Positions 10,776-22,015 of a DNA stretch of 64,000 nt are shown one piece after another. The first letter of the stretch is position 1. Every line of letters starts with the position of its first letter. Location of the stretch: NCBI RefSeq assembly GCF_041200175.1, contig NZ_CP165727.1:7000001-7064000 (forward strand). Reading direction: 5' to 3'. Source of the stretch: Streptomyces sp. R33. GTDB lineage: Bacteria; Actinomycetota; Actinomycetes; Streptomycetales; Streptomycetaceae. The notes beneath the pieces were generated by a model. That model ran no database searches and was not told the DNA's origin. It saw nothing but the letters and a program-made list of their open reading frames with translations. Both the position numbers and the translations under genes were made by a program.

Positions 10776-10804
10776 TTGACGCACCCCTGGTGACTGCCTA
10801 CCTT
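10776..10804 (+). promoter_or_regulatory. Putative sigma-HrdB promoter for MerR gene
   Basis: TTGACG and TACCTT are separated by 17 nt, ending 31 nt before the GTG start at 10836. The -35 is a full match to the actinomycete primary-sigma pattern and the -10 a partial match. Confidence 0.5.
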
Positions 10805-10835
10805 CGAGGGGGCAGGTCAAGGACGGAGGGTCGGC

Positions 10836-11474
10836 GTGAGAGTCACGGGCGACGGTACGACCGGGGGCATCCCCGTGCGGAGTGACGGTGGGCCGTACCC
10901 GCTCCACGGCAGCGCGGCAGGTTCCGCGCGCCGTCAGCCGGAGGCGGCGTCGGTCGCAGCGGCCGGCGCGGACCCGGCACCCGAACAGGTCGGCTACCGG
11001 GGTCCGACGGCGTGCGCCGCGGCGGGCATCACGTACCGGCAGCTCGACTACTGGGCGCGGACCGGGCTGGTGGAGCCGACGGTGCGCCCCGCGTACGGTT
11101 CGGGCACGCAGCGCCTGTACAGCTTCCGGGACGTGGTCGTCCTCAAGATCGTCAAGCGCTTCCTGGACACCGGTGTGGCGCTGCAGAACATCCGGACCGC
11201 CGTCCAGCACCTGCGGGACCGCGGTTTCGCGGACCTCGAGCGCATGACGCTGATGAGCGACGGCGCCACCGTGTACGAGTGCACCTCGCCGGACCAGGTC
11301 GTGAGCCTGCTCCAGGGCGGGCAGGGCGTCTTCGGCATCGCCGTCGGCGTGGTCTGGCGCGATGTCGAGAACGCACTGTCGCAACTGCACGGCGAGCGGG
11401 TCGACACCGGCGAGACGGTGGTCGGCCACAACCCGACGGACGAGCTGGCCGCACGGCGCAACCGGGCCGGTTGA
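10836..11474 (+). CDS. MerR-family regulator, ResR/McdR (Rv1830) type
   Basis: 212 aa. After a 50-residue disordered N-terminus, a MerR DNA-binding domain (about 54-125) reads TACAAAGITYRQLDYWARTG followed by LVEPTVRPAYGSGTQRLYSF. A compact C-terminal part (VVSLLQGGQGVFGIAVGVVW) may form the effector or dimer domain. Order and similarity point to mycobacterial Rv1830, reported as ResR/McdR, a regulator of growth and division genes. The role in Streptomyces is inferred only. GTG start follows GGACGGAGG. A separate promoter and an inverted repeat precede it, so it is likely not only read through from the DUF151 gene. Confidence 0.88.
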   Translation: MRVTGDGTTGGIPVRSDGGPYPLHGSAAGSARRQPEAASVAAAGADPAPEQVGYRGPTACAAAGITYRQLDYWARTGLVEPTVRPAYGSGTQRLYSFRDVVVLKIVKRFLDTGVALQNIRTAVQHLRDRGFADLERMTLMSDGATVYECTSPDQVVSLLQGGQGVFGIAVGVVWRDVENALSQLHGERVDTGETVVGHNPTDELAARRNRAG

Positions 11475-11523
11475 GAGCGGTCCCGGGCCCGGTCGCGCAG
11501 GCGCCGGGCCCGGCCCGGGCCGA

Positions 11524-11546
11524 TTGTCAGTGGCGTAGGGCAGCAT
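11524..11546 (+). promoter_or_regulatory. RecA-independent damage-type promoter motif before dinB (weak match)
   Basis: TTGTCAGTG, 8 nt, then CAGCAT. The first block is an exact match to the actinobacterial RecA-independent (PafBC-dependent) motif tTGTCRgtg-N8-TAnnnT, but the -10 begins with C. It lies just before the GTG of the polymerase gene, which is a plausible target for damage control. Confidence 0.45.
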
Positions 11547-11553
11547 CGGGGCT

Positions 11554-13053
11554 GTGAGAGCCGCGCCGACCATCCTGCATCTGGACATGGACGCCTTCTA
11601 CGCATCCGTGGAGCAGGCATCGAAGCCGAGCCTGCGCGGCAAGGCCGTGATCGTCGGCGGGCTCGGGCCGCGCGGGGTGGTCGCCACCGCCTCCTACGAG
11701 GCCCGCCGCTTCGGCGTGCACTCGGCGATGCCGATGGCCCAGGCGCGGCGGCTCTGCCCGAACGGCGCCTACCTGATCCCGCGCTTCAGCCTGTACCGGG
11801 CGGTCAGCGACGTCGTCATGGCGCTGCTGCGGCAGCTGTCGCCGCTCGTGGAGCCGCTGAGCCTCGACGAGGCCTTCGTGGACCTGGAGGCGGGCGGAAC
11901 CGCCTTCGACGCGGAATCCGCCCTGGAGACGGGTCAGCGGCTGCGGGCGGACATCCTGGCGGCGACCGGGCTCAGTGCCTCGGTGGGGCTGGCGGGGTCG
12001 AAGATGCTGGCGAAGGTGGCCTCGGAGGAGGCCAAGCCGGACGGGCTGCTGCTGATCGAGCCGGGGACGGAGAGGGCCCTGCTCGCGCCGATGTCGGTAC
12101 GGACCCTGCCGGGGGTGGGGCCGGCCACCGGCGAGCACCTGCGGCGGGCCGGGATCACCACTGTGGGGGACCTGGCCGAGGCCGGCGAGGACGAGCTGGT
12201 CCGGATGGTCGGGCGTGCACACGGGGTCGGGCTGTACCGGATGGCGCTGGGGCTGGACGACCGGGCGGTGGTCGCCGAGCGCGACGCGAAGTCCGTGTCG
12301 GTCGAGGACACCTTCGACGTGGACCTGCACGACCGGGTGCGGATCCGCAACGAGGTGCAGAGGCTCGCAGACCGGTGCGTGCACCGGCTGCGGGAGTCGG
12401 GGCACTCCGGGCGCACGATCGTGCTGAAGGTGCGGCGGTACGACTTCTCGACCCTGACGCGCTCCGAGACGCTGCGGGGGCCCACCGACGACCCCGCGGT
12501 GGTGCGGGAGGCCGCGGCGCGGCTCCTGGAGGCGGTGGACACCACGGGCGGGGTGCGGCTGCTGGGCGTCGGCGTGACCGGGCTGGCGGACTACACCCAG
12601 GAGGACCTGTTCGCGCAGTCCATGGCCGCGGAGGCCGCTGCGGAGGCTGCCACGGCCGGCGGGGGCGGGGGCCCGGCAGCCGAGCCGGACGGGGCTGCGG
12701 AGGCCGGAGGGACGGGAGGGGCGGGCGGGTCTGGTGGCCCGGCAGAGCCGACGGGGTCCACAGGGCCTGGCGGGCCCGCAGAGGCCCCTGAGGGCACGGG
12801 GGCGGCCGGGGAGGCCGGGCCCGCCCGGGAACGCCGCTGGGCGGCGGGGAGCGACGTACAGCACGCCGTGTACGGGCCGGGGTGGGTGCAGGGCAGCGGG
12901 GTCGGGAGGGTGACCGTGCGGTTCGAGCGGCCCGGATCGCCACCGGGCCGGGTGCGCACCTTCCGGGTGGACGACCCCGAGCTGGAGCCGTCCGATCCGC
13001 TGCCCCTCGTGGGCGACCCGGCGGTGGGCGAACCCGTACCGGAAGAGGGCTAG
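11554..13053 (+). CDS. dinB: DNA polymerase IV (Y-family)
   Basis: 499 aa translesion polymerase. The first catalytic block HLDMDAFYASVEQ lies at residues about 9-21 and the second, SLDEAFVD, near 107-114, so all carboxylates are present. A helix-hairpin-helix (TLPGVGPATGEHL) and little-finger domain (to about 345) follow. Q349-E-D-L-F353 fits a beta-clamp binding motif. Unusually for the family, an Ala/Gly/Pro-rich linker (about 357-425) leads to an extra C-terminal domain (about 430-490) starting HAVYGPGWVQG, similar to the Tudor-like tail of UvrD/PcrA helicases. GTG start; a damage-type promoter motif lies immediately upstream. The stop shares CTAG with the stop of the convergent PRC-barrel gene. 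Confidence 0.95.
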   Translation: MRAAPTILHLDMDAFYASVEQASKPSLRGKAVIVGGLGPRGVVATASYEARRFGVHSAMPMAQARRLCPNGAYLIPRFSLYRAVSDVVMALLRQLSPLVEPLSLDEAFVDLEAGGTAFDAESALETGQRLRADILAATGLSASVGLAGSKMLAKVASEEAKPDGLLLIEPGTERALLAPMSVRTLPGVGPATGEHLRRAGITTVGDLAEAGEDELVRMVGRAHGVGLYRMALGLDDRAVVAERDAKSVSVEDTFDVDLHDRVRIRNEVQRLADRCVHRLRESGHSGRTIVLKVRRYDFSTLTRSETLRGPTDDPAVVREAAARLLEAVDTTGGVRLLGVGVTGLADYTQEDLFAQSMAAEAAAEAATAGGGGGPAAEPDGAAEAGGTGGAGGSGGPAEPTGSTGPGGPAEAPEGTGAAGEAGPARERRWAAGSDVQHAVYGPGWVQGSGVGRVTVRFERPGSPPGRVRTFRVDDPELEPSDPLPLVGDPAVGEPVPEEG

Positions 13054-13421
13054 GGGGTGTCGTCGCCGTTCGCCAGGCGGCCGAAGTCGCGCTGGATGTC
13101 CGAGGGGAGGGAGACGTCCAGTCCGTAGTGGTGGTAGAGCTGCAGCTCCTGTTCGGGGGAGAGGTGGCGGCCGACGCCGAAGTCAGGGGCGTCCTTGATG
13201 AGGGAGCGTTCGAAGGGGACCCGCAGGGTGTCGTCGACCACCTCGCTCGGTTCCAGCGGGACGAACGCGTCCCGGCTGAACAGGCCCGTCCGTACGGCGG
13301 CCCACTCGGGCACGCCTGTGGCATCGTCGAGGTAGACCTCGTCGACGGTGCCGATCTTGGTTCCGTTGCGGTCGAACGCCTTGCGGCCGATCAGGCTGCG
13401 CGGATCGATGTCGGTCTGCAC
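13050..13421 (-). CDS. PRC-barrel domain protein
   Basis: 123 aa. The N-terminal half is a PRC-barrel (SLIGRKAFDRNGTKIGTVDEVYLDD…PEWAAVRTGLFSRDAFVPL). The C-terminal half contains LSPEQELQLYHHYGLD, typical of a Streptomyces subfamily of small PRC proteins. Such domains bind RNA or proteins in other contexts; function here is not known. GTG at 13421 is chosen because GGAGGG precedes it by 3 nt and the conserved sequence begins there. The gene is convergent with dinB, the two stop codons overlapping in a CTAG palindrome. Confidence 0.86.
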   Translation of the reverse strand: MQTDIDPRSLIGRKAFDRNGTKIGTVDEVYLDDATGVPEWAAVRTGLFSRDAFVPLEPSEVVDDTLRVPFERSLIKDAPDFGVGRHLSPEQELQLYHHYGLDVSLPSDIQRDFGRLANGDDTP

Positions 13422-13540
13422 GGTCCCTCCAAATGGTCGCAACTCCTCCGTAACGACTACAAAAGTGCATTTCCGCAGTGGGGGCCACTCGAGGGAGGTC
13501 CCGGAACCTCGCTGGTAGGCTGGGTGACGGCTGTTGACCC

Positions 13541-13772
13541 TGTGCGGGAGAGTCCTCCGAGTGAGCATGACGGAGGCGCCGAAGGAGCAAATCCTCCCCG
13601 GAATCTCTCAGGCATACGTACCGCACGTGACGAGGCCACTCTGGAAAGCAGGGGCAGGTACCGGGTGCGCAGCGCCGGTTCCTCTCCTCACCGACGGTGA
13701 AAGCCGGAATCCGCGGGCCATCCCCGCGACTCCGGTGAAGCTCTCAGGTTGAGATGACAGAGGGGGAGGCCG
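13541..13772 (+). promoter_or_regulatory. Tandem glycine riboswitch upstream of gcvP
   Basis: Two glycine aptamers in series are recognisable. Aptamer 1 (about 13541-13658) shows GGGAGAG, GCGCCGAAGGAGCAAA, CTCTCAGGC and CACTCTGGAAAGC. Aptamer 2 (about 13692-13772) shows CACCGACGGTGAAAGCC, CTCTCAGG and ATGACAGAGGGGG. These are the conserved blocks of the gcvT RNA family. It lies 60 nt before the start of glycine dehydrogenase, so glycine binding should turn on glycine cleavage. The gcvP Shine-Dalgarno sequence lies within a GGAGGCCTCC palindrome at 13818-13827, a possible part of the expression platform. Confidence 0.93.
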
Positions 13773-13831
13773 TCCGGGTGCCCGCGCCGTGGTGCCCCTC
13801 GCAGGTCGTACGACCCAGGAGGCCTCCGTAC

Positions 13832-16717
<2,886 letters not shown>

Positions 16718-16786
16718 GCCGTACGGCACTACGACACCGTGTCCGTCCGGTGACATGACATATTCGTATGACATGACGGCATGACG

Positions 16787-16829
16787 AAGGGGCCGGTCCG
16801 GGAGAATCATTCCCGGGCCGGCCCCTTTG
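16787..16829 (+). terminator. Intrinsic terminator after gcvP
   Basis: Arms AAGGGGCCGGTCCGGGAG (16787-16804) and TCCCGGGCCGGCCCCTT (16811-16827) form a long, nearly perfect stem with a 6-nt loop, followed by a short T run. It may also serve the convergent small gene at 16869. Confidence 0.85.
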
Positions 16830-16868
16830 CGTTCTGTTCTGTTCCGTTCATTGCGCGCTGTCGTCGGA

Positions 16869-17075
16869 CTAGGCCGCTTTCATCACCTGCGCCGCCGCCA
16901 GCGGGCGGTGCGGGGCGATGATCTGGCCGTCCGGCAGCAGCTCACCGGTGTCCTCGAAGAGCAGGACGCCGTTGCACAGCAGGCTCCAGCCCTGTTCCGG
17001 GTGGTTGGCCACGGGCTTGGCGGCCTCCCGGTCGGCGGAGTCTGCTGACGGGCACGCTGGCTGGTGCTGGCACAT
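16869..17075 (-). CDS. DUF5999 family small protein
   Basis: 68 aa. The sequence MCQHQPACPSADSADREA, followed by HHPEQGWSLLCNGVLLFEDTG-like and PDGQIIAPHRPL blocks (here starting NHPEQGW), is the hallmark of the Streptomyces DUF5999 family. Two cysteines near the N-terminus (C2, C8) and one in SLLCNGV could bind metal, but this is speculation. The ATG at 17075 is used because family members start MCQHQ; an in-frame ATG at 17132 preceded by GGGGGGCGG is an alternative that would add 19 residues. Function is unknown. Confidence 0.88.
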   Translation of the reverse strand: MCQHQPACPSADSADREAAKPVANHPEQGWSLLCNGVLLFEDTGELLPDGQIIAPHRPLAAAQVMKAA

Positions 17076-17354
17076 GGATGCGTTCTTTCGCTGCGATGTG
17101 GTCTGTGTGCTGCGGCTCGATGCGTTGTTCATGGCCGCCCCCCGTATCAACGTCTTGGCTTGGTCAGGGTCCCAGTGTTCCCCTCCGGACTTGAGTCCGC
17201 AGGGATTTCCCGGCAGCTGTCCTCATAGATTGATGACGCATCACTCGTGCGGGCGGTTCAGCTCAACTCCCCTGTCATTTCGGGTGGTTCGCAGGTGACC
17301 CGAGTGGGCTAGGCCGAATGGGCCGGACGGGTCATCGGCCCCGATCGGGCCAGC

Positions 17355-17975
17355 TCAGGCGGCCGGCGCGGCCAGTGACGGCGGCAGCGGCGGACTCGGC
17401 GGAGCGAGCCGGTGGGTCATCACGGGCAGCAGCTCGGACACCGGATGCGGCCGGTACGCGGCGATGCCGGGCGGGGCCGGCGCCAGCGGAACCAGCAGAT
17501 CCGCGGCGGCCGGCAGCCCCGCGGAGGCATCGGCGCCGACCGCGCCGTGCAGCCACAGCGTCAGCATGTACAGCTCCGGTACGGACAGCAGGCGGGGCTG
17601 GTAGCTCTTGCCGAGGGATTCCGCCTGGCGCAGGGCGCGTTCGGTGGCCGCGACGTAGGGGCCCTCGAAGAAATGGGAGAAGGCCCAGCCGTCCGGCGTC
17701 AGCCGGGTGTCCGCGGCGGCGACGTAGCGGTCGCCGCTGCGGATCAGGAACCGCCACGCGGTCAGCCGGGTGCGGGGCGGACGGCCCCCCGCAGCCAGCT
17801 CCGAGATGTTCAACCGGTCGAGGACATGGACCGGAAGCGGCAGTTCGGCGGTCATCGGACCCTGCAGCGCGCGCAGGGCCGGAGTGTGCGCCTCGTGGAC
17901 GGCGGTGGGGGAACCGAGTGCCGCGAGGACGCTGCGCAGGGCGGGCGCGGGAGCCGGAGGGACATGCAGCGGCAT
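17355..17975 (-). CDS. Conserved hypothetical protein
   Basis: 206 aa, not assigned to a family I can name. It has a Pro-rich start and end and a better-folded middle (about 55-150) with RLTAWRFLIRSGDRYVAAADTR and GWAFSHFFEGPYVAATERAL, both broken here only by alignment gaps. No signal peptide, membrane helix or catalytic motif is apparent. ATG at 17975 follows GAGAGG by 8 nt, which decides it over an upstream in-frame GTG at 18122. Codon usage is normal for the genome. Confidence 0.75.
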   Translation of the reverse strand: MPLHVPPAPAPALRSVLAALGSPTAVHEAHTPALRALQGPMTAELPLPVHVLDRLNISELAAGGRPPRTRLTAWRFLIRSGDRYVAAADTRLTPDGWAFSHFFEGPYVAATERALRQAESLGKSYQPRLLSVPELYMLTLWLHGAVGADASAGLPAAADLLVPLAPAPPGIAAYRPHPVSELLPVMTHRLAPPSPPLPPSLAAPAA

Positions 17976-18469
17976 GGTGGGTCGCCTCTCACTTGGGAGA
18001 CCTGTGGATCGGGGCAGGTGCGGACGGCGCTGTCGCATTCTGGGGCCAGAGGGGGGCTGAGGGGCAATGGCCGCGCGCCAACTCTCTGCCTCGTTTGCGG
18101 AGTTTATACGACATGTGTTCACGCAGTGTTTCGGCTAGCTGTCCCGCCTATTGCCGACAAGGCGCTTACCGGTCCCGCTGACATGGCATTCATGCCGGTT
18201 GTGCGCGAACATGTCGCGCTGACCTCGGAGGTTACCGGACAGGGGCTCGGCTGGAAAGCGTCCATTATGTGGAACCGGCAAAGCACATGCGGAATTTGCA
18301 TACGGTGTCTTGCCAAGTGAATGTGCCATAGCGCCCTTCGGCCAAACCGGCGCGCGCTCCCCGCCACGCACGCCCCCTCGGCGTTATCGATCACGCCGCC
18401 GGGGCATCATCGACCGTACATGCGCGCCTGGGTGGCACATGCCAGGCCCACTCGAGGAGGGACGCTTCG
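17976..18469. other. 494-nt intergenic region, locally lower GC
   Basis: Separates two divergent genes. It is visibly less GC-rich than its surroundings between about 18090 and 18320 and holds several short inverted motifs (GGCATTCATGCC; GCGCGAACATGTCGCGC). Open frames here lack good codon bias and ribosome-binding sites, so I see promoters at most. Confidence 0.5.
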
Positions 18470-20005
18470 ATGGGGGAGAAGGTCGTGGCGGGCGGATTCG
18501 ACCTGTCCGATCGGCAGAGGTATCGGAGGAAGCTTCACGAGTGCCTGGAGGGGCTGGAGCGGCTTCTGGCGGAGAAGAGGTTCGATCGGCCCAAGAACAT
18601 GATGGGGCTGGAGATCGAGCTGAATCTGGCGGGTGCCGACGGGTTGCCGAGAATGGTGAATGCCCAGGTTCTGGAGCGGATAGCGAGCCAGGATTTCCAG
18701 ACCGAACTCGGAATGTTCAATCTGGAGGTGAACGTCCTTCCGCACCGGCTCGGCGGCCGGGTATTCGACCAGCTCGCCGAGGAACTGAGTGCGGGGCTCG
18801 GCTATGCCCACCGGCAGGCCGCGGAGATCGACGCCGGGGTGGTGATGATCGGCATCCTGCCGACGATCACCCGAGCCGACCTGGTCACCGCGAACCTCTC
18901 GGCGGTGGACCGCTACTCGTTGTTGAACGAGCAGATCCTGATGATGCGCGGCGAGGACTTCATGCTCGACATCGACGGGGTCGAGCGGCTCACGTGGAGC
19001 ACCGGGTCGATCGTCCCGGAGGCCGCCTGCACCTCCGTACAGCTGCACCTGCAGGTGACGCCGGCCCGGTTCGCCGACGTGTGGAACGCGGCGCAGGCGG
19101 TGACCGCCGTGCAGATCGCCGTCGGCGCCAACTCCCCTTTCCTGTTCGGGCGTGAGCTGTGGCGGGAGTCGCGGCCGCCGCTGTTCACCCAGGCCACCGA
19201 CACCCGGCCGCCGGAGCTCCAGGCCCAGGGGGTGCGGCCGCGGACCTGGTTCGGGGAGCGCTGGGTGGAGTCGGCGTACGAGCTCTTCGCGGAGAACGTC
19301 CGCTACTTCCCGGCCCTGCTGCCCATCTGCGACGAGGAGGAGCCGCTGCGCGTGCTCGCCGAGGGCGGGGTGCCGAGCCTGCAGGAGCTGGTCCTGCACA
19401 ACGGCACGGTCTACCGGTGGAACCGGCCCGTCTACGGGGTCGCCGACGGGATGCCGCACCTGCGGGTGGAGAACCGGGTGCTGCCGGCCGGGCCGACGGT
19501 CGCCGACGTCGTGGCGAACGCCGCCTTCTACTACGGGCTCGTCCGCACGCTCGCCGACGAGCAGCGGCCGGTGTGGACCCGGCTGCCCTTCGCCGAGGCG
19601 GAGGCCAACTTCGACGCGGCCTGCCGGTACGGGATCGACGCGCGGCTGCGCTGGCCGCGCCGGGGCCGGGGCGGAGGCCTGGCCAGTGTCTCCGCCGTAC
19701 GGCTGGTCCTGGACGAGCTGCTGCCGATGGCGGCGGCCGGTCTGGACGCCTGGGGCATCGAACCCGCCGACCGCGACCACTACCTCGGCATCATCGAGGA
19801 GCGCTGCCAGCGGCGGGTCAACGGGGCGACCTGGCAGGTGGACACCTACCACCGGGCGCTCGCATCCGGGATGGAACGGGACGCGGCGCTGGCCGCGATC
19901 ACGCGGCGCTACAGCGAGCTGATGCACAAGGGCGATCCCGTGCACACCTGGCCGGTCGGGCTGGTGGACGAGGAGGTGAGCGCTCCGGTGCCGGTCCGGC
20001 GCTGA
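18470..20005 (+). CDS. Glutamate-cysteine ligase (GCS2) family protein
   Basis: 511 aa, soluble. The N-terminal NMMGLEIELNL block and the RVENRVLPAGPTVADVVAN block match the ATP-dependent carboxylate-amine ligase fold of the GCS2 family. Actinomycetes use mycothiol rather than glutathione as main thiol, and this long subfamily is not the classic EgtA or YbdK type, so the true amine substrate is uncertain. ATG follows GAGGAGGG by a normal gap. It is not in an obvious operon; a CPBP protease gene follows 88 nt downstream in the same direction. Confidence 0.85.
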   Translation: MGEKVVAGGFDLSDRQRYRRKLHECLEGLERLLAEKRFDRPKNMMGLEIELNLAGADGLPRMVNAQVLERIASQDFQTELGMFNLEVNVLPHRLGGRVFDQLAEELSAGLGYAHRQAAEIDAGVVMIGILPTITRADLVTANLSAVDRYSLLNEQILMMRGEDFMLDIDGVERLTWSTGSIVPEAACTSVQLHLQVTPARFADVWNAAQAVTAVQIAVGANSPFLFGRELWRESRPPLFTQATDTRPPELQAQGVRPRTWFGERWVESAYELFAENVRYFPALLPICDEEEPLRVLAEGGVPSLQELVLHNGTVYRWNRPVYGVADGMPHLRVENRVLPAGPTVADVVANAAFYYGLVRTLADEQRPVWTRLPFAEAEANFDAACRYGIDARLRWPRRGRGGGLASVSAVRLVLDELLPMAAAGLDAWGIEPADRDHYLGIIEERCQRRVNGATWQVDTYHRALASGMERDAALAAITRRYSELMHKGDPVHTWPVGLVDEEVSAPVPVRR

Positions 20006-20093
20006 ACCGGCCGCTCCGGGTCCGGCGATCCCGTTCCCCCGCCGAAGAGGCAATATGGGGGCACGAAGCGGAACGGCGGGACGGGAGTCGCAC

Positions 20094-20891
20094 GTGCGGT
20101 TGGAGCCGGAGCCGGTGGTCAAGGCGGTGCCCGAGGGCGGGCGCGGGATGCTGCGCACCGAGACGCTGCTCGTGCTGGCCCTGTCGCTGGGGGCGAGCGC
20201 CTTCTCCTCGCTGATCAGCTTCATCGGCTCGCTGACCAAGCCGGGCGGCCTCAAGGACCAGGCCGCCACGCTCAACGGCTCGTACGCCCCCGGCCGGCCC
20301 TGGCTGGACCTGGCGTGGCAGCTGTTCGGCATCGGCACCGCGCTGGTGCCGGTGCTGCTGGTCGCCCACCTGCTGACCCGGGAGGGCGCGCCGGGGCTGC
20401 GCGTGCTGGGCTTCGACCGCACCCGGCCCGGCTGGGACCTGGGGCGCGGAGCCCTGGTCGCGGCCGGGATCGGGAGCGCGGGGCTGGCCTTCTACCTGGC
20501 GGCGCGGGCGAGCGGCTTCAACCTCACGGTGGTGCCGGAGGCGCTGCCGGACGTGTGGTGGAAGTTCCCCGTGCTGATCCTCTCCGCGGTGCAGAACTCC
20601 GTGGTGGAGGAGGTCATCGTGCTGGCCTACCTGCTGCGCCGGCTCGATCAGCTGGGCTGGTCGCCGACGGCCGCGCTGCTGGCCAGCGCGGTGCTGCGCG
20701 GCTCGTACCACCTGTACCAGGGCATCGGCGGCTTCCTGGGCAACATGGTGATGGGCGTCGTCTTCGTCCTGGCCTACCGGCGCTGGGGCCGGGTGGGTCC
20801 GCTCGTCGTCGCGCACGCACTGCTCGACGTCGTGGCCTTCGGCGGGTACGCGCTGCTCGCGGGCAAGGTGGGCTGGCTGCCGACGCCGTAG
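20094..20891 (+). CDS. CPBP family intramembrane protease-like protein
   Basis: 265 aa with about eight hydrophobic segments. It carries the CPBP/Abi motifs: paired glutamates (VVEEVIVL), YHLYQG and HALLDVV. In the first motif the usual arginine of EExxxR is replaced by leucine, as in an actinobacterial subgroup. Members cleave or chaperone membrane proteins; the substrate is unknown. GTG 20094 has GGGAG 6 nt upstream. An in-frame ATG at 20055 preceded by AGAGG would add 13 residues and is also possible. Confidence 0.87.
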   Translation: MRLEPEPVVKAVPEGGRGMLRTETLLVLALSLGASAFSSLISFIGSLTKPGGLKDQAATLNGSYAPGRPWLDLAWQLFGIGTALVPVLLVAHLLTREGAPGLRVLGFDRTRPGWDLGRGALVAAGIGSAGLAFYLAARASGFNLTVVPEALPDVWWKFPVLILSAVQNSVVEEVIVLAYLLRRLDQLGWSPTAALLASAVLRGSYHLYQGIGGFLGNMVMGVVFVLAYRRWGRVGPLVVAHALLDVVAFGGYALLAGKVGWLPTP

Positions 20892-20902
20892 GTCACCCTC
20901 GG

Positions 20903-21721
20903 CTAGGGGCGGGCGAGGAGTTCGCCGTCGACGACCGTGACCGCGTGGCCGGTCAGGAGCGTACGGTCGCCCGCCAGGCGGACCCGGACGAGCCCGGTGC
21001 GGGCGCCGCCCTGGAGTCCGACGAGCGAGGTGCGGCCCAGGCGGGCGGCCCAGAACGGGGCGAGCGCGGTGTGGGCGCTGCCGGTGACCGGGTCCTCGTC
21101 GATCCCGAAGGCCGGGAAGAAGCCGCGGGAGACGAAGTCGTACCCGCGGGACGGGTCCTCGGCGGCCGCGGTGACGATCACCCCGCGGCGGGAGTAGCCG
21201 CGCAGGGCGGCGATGTCGGGGGTGAGCTCGCGTACGGCCCGCTCGTCCGCCAGCTCGACGACCAGGTCGCCGATGTGCCCGGACGTGTCGTGGACGGACC
21301 GGATCTCGGCGCCCAGCGCGCTCCGTACGGCGGGGTCCGCGTCCACGGGGGTCAGGGAGGACGTCGGGAAGTCCATCGTGATCGTGCCGTCCCCGGCGGT
21401 CTCGGCGGTGAGGATGCCGCACCGCGCGGAGAACCGGATCAGCCCCGTCGCCAGGCCGCTCGTCGCGATCACGTGCGCGGTGGCGAGCGTGGCGTGGCCG
21501 CACATGTCGACTTCCGCGGACGGGGTGAACCAGCGCAGGGCCCAGTCGGCGTCCCCGCCGGGCGGGAGCGGGCGGGCGTACGCGGTCTCGGACAGGTTGA
21601 CCTCGGCGGCGACCTGCTGGAGCCAGGCGTCCGGGGGGAACTCGCCGTCGAGGAGCAGGACCCCGGCGGGGTTGCCGCGGAAGGGGCGGTCGGTGAAGGC
21701 ATCGACGATTCGCAGGCGCAT
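20903..21721 (-). CDS. PhzF family isomerase-like protein
   Basis: 272 aa, the typical size of PhzF/diaminopimelate-epimerase-fold proteins. Conserved parts are RGNPAGVLLL near residue 14, NLSETAYA with the catalytic glutamate (about residue 42), CGHATLATA, and DEDPVTGSAHTALAP in the C-terminal half. No phenazine genes are nearby, so it is likely a stand-alone isomerase of unknown substrate. ATG 21721 begins MRLRIVDAF as in relatives. It is convergent with the CPBP gene, with 11 nt between their ends. Confidence 0.92.
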   Translation of the reverse strand: MRLRIVDAFTDRPFRGNPAGVLLLDGEFPPDAWLQQVAAEVNLSETAYARPLPPGGDADWALRWFTPSAEVDMCGHATLATAHVIATSGLATGLIRFSARCGILTAETAGDGTITMDFPTSSLTPVDADPAVRSALGAEIRSVHDTSGHIGDLVVELADERAVRELTPDIAALRGYSRRGVIVTAAAEDPSRGYDFVSRGFFPAFGIDEDPVTGSAHTALAPFWAARLGRTSLVGLQGGARTGLVRVRLAGDRTLLTGHAVTVVDGELLARP

Positions 21722-21923
21722 GGAGCGACCGTAGGGCCGGTTCTTGATCGTCGGCAAAGGCCAATTCGCGATGACTGGCCCCGTCCCATCTGCAGCGGAC
21801 GCCGTCGCCGGCCGGTCCCGTGCCGTCACCCGACAGCGCGGCCCGCTCCGCCTGCTTCCCGTCGTCGGTGGCGTGATCACGGTGCCGACCGAGGGAGGCG
21901 CGGAGGTGCTCGTTATTAGTTTC

Positions 21924-21990
21924 CGATATATCGTTGACGCATCGCGATGGGTCGGCGATAGTTGACGTATCGCAAGAGCGATAGCGAGAG
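21924..21990 (+). promoter_or_regulatory. Promoter with repeated operator-like motif before padR gene
   Basis: GTTGACGCATCGC (21933-21945) and GTTGACGTATCGC (21961-21973) are 28 bp apart. GCGATA or CGATA occurs just before each copy and again at 21979. TTGACG (21934-21939), 17 nt, GATAGT (21957-21962) forms a good primary-sigma promoter whose elements are embedded in the repeats. This suggests autoregulation by the PadR protein. Confidence 0.6.
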
Positions 21991-22015
21991 ACCGGAAGAC
22001 GAAAGGAGCGCAGTC

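Noticed and set aside
13754..13756. In-frame ATG as start of gcvP
   Set aside because: It is part of the second glycine aptamer (GATGACAG); the ATG at 13832 has AGGAGG at proper distance.
18119..18394. Possible small gene on the minus strand in the intergenic region
   Set aside because: Poor third-position bias and no ribosome-binding site.
20903..21721. Phenazine biosynthesis cluster
   Set aside because: Only a single PhzF-like gene is present and such genes occur widely outside phenazine clusters.
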